From: Rahnella sp. AA
Lineage (GTDB): Bacteria > Pseudomonadota > Gammaproteobacteria > Enterobacterales > Enterobacteriaceae
Length of the DNA stretch: 64,000 nucleotides
Direction of reading: 5' to 3'
Assembly (NCBI RefSeq): GCF_002834385.1
Contig: NZ_PITQ01000002.1
Coordinates: 716,615-780,614, forward strand
Each line of letters opens with the position of its first letter. Positions within the stretch are counted from its first letter, which is position 1. The notes under the pieces are model-generated. The model had not been told where the DNA came from. It did no database searches and saw only the letters and a list, made by a program, of their open reading frames with translations. Positions 63,962 to 64,000 of this stretch are shown piece by piece. A program made the translations under genes and the position numbers.

Positions 63962-64000
63962 TATAAGGTTTTTTTCCCGTCCTGCAGCAGCGGTTTGTCG
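63880..64000 (-). pseudogene. Minus-strand coding fragment entering from the right edge
   Basis: Open from position 64000 leftwards, encoding KTLYQRVLTTPGC, then GKTAGDDKGELQPAFS, which has the quality of real protein. At about 63880 the protein-like quality is lost, although the frame remains open to 63667 through the antisense of the plus-strand gene. The KTLYQRVLT.PG motif reminds me of the part of PpkA/vWA-domain proteins of type VI and TerY-like systems, from memory and unverified. It may be an inverted segment of the same disrupted gene. Confidence 0.35.

Noticed and set aside
1..64000. Mobile elements, prophage, CRISPR arrays, tRNA or rRNA genes
   Set aside because: No transposase, integrase, phage structural gene, regularly spaced repeat or tRNA cloverleaf was recognised in either strand.

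Overview
The window is chromosomal DNA of an enterobacterium (Enterobacterales; gene style and content fit Yersiniaceae such as Rahnella or a close relative, a guess from content only). Support comes from srfA/srfB/srfC homologues, YhcN/BhsA-type DUF1471 proteins, an HxpA-like phosphatase, NepI-like and Aer-like proteins, and FliA- and NtrC/RpoN-type promoters. Nearly all of it is accessory: transport and catabolic islands, chemoreceptors and one complex operon. I see no tRNA, rRNA, CRISPR array, IS element or prophage.

Layout. 1-7.9 kb: recC-recB-recD on the minus strand, of the Pseudomonas type and without the ptrA gene usual in enterics; recD runs off the left edge. 8-12 kb: an Old Yellow Enzyme, a SelW-like protein coupled to a LysR regulator, and a NepI-like exporter. 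12-18.4 kb: a six-gene minus-strand sugar operon (TIM-barrel isomerase, binding protein, ATPase, permease, RpiR regulator, PfkB kinase) for an unknown sugar. 18.6-20.5 kb: a chemoreceptor behind a good FliA promoter. 20.5-25.9 kb: choline-sulfate use (choVW, LysR, betC, choX). 25.9-34.7 kb: a nitrogen-scavenging locus (ProC-like, M20 amidohydrolase, GntR on the minus strand; five-gene Liv-type ABC transporter and a VOC protein on the plus strand). The shared 610-bp region carries a sigma-54 promoter, an NtrC-like site and a GntR-type operator. 35.1-36.7 kb: an Aer-like receptor. 37.1-44.8 kb: a PTS island (HPr-EI-EIIA fusion, EIIC, two EIIB, a stand-alone GatZ-family protein, an AraC regulator, a HAD phosphatase). 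45.0-46.0 kb: a KTSC-like small protein and tandem DUF1471 paralogues.

46.2-52.8 kb: a set of same-strand genes that together spell dehydroquinate to dehydroshikimate to protocatechuate to catechol: an exported AroD-type dehydratase (QuiB-like), an exported beta-helix protein (QuiC-like), a UbiD/AroY-type decarboxylase and its UbiX partner, a DUF554 membrane protein and a divergent LysR regulator.

53.2-64 kb: the most intriguing region. Behind a near-consensus FliA promoter lie two coiled-coil lipoproteins, a membrane-anchored TerD-like protein, SrfA (membrane-anchored, Cys-containing outer domain), SrfB (actin/Hsp70 fold) and SrfC (P-loop GTPase-like, with NPF repeats), then a further gene overlapping srfC. 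This looks like an envelope-spanning, nucleotide-driven complex expressed with the flagella, of unknown function. At the right edge the last plus-strand gene loses its frame and a protein-like minus-strand frame takes over, suggesting a rearrangement, a pseudogene or an assembly chimera.
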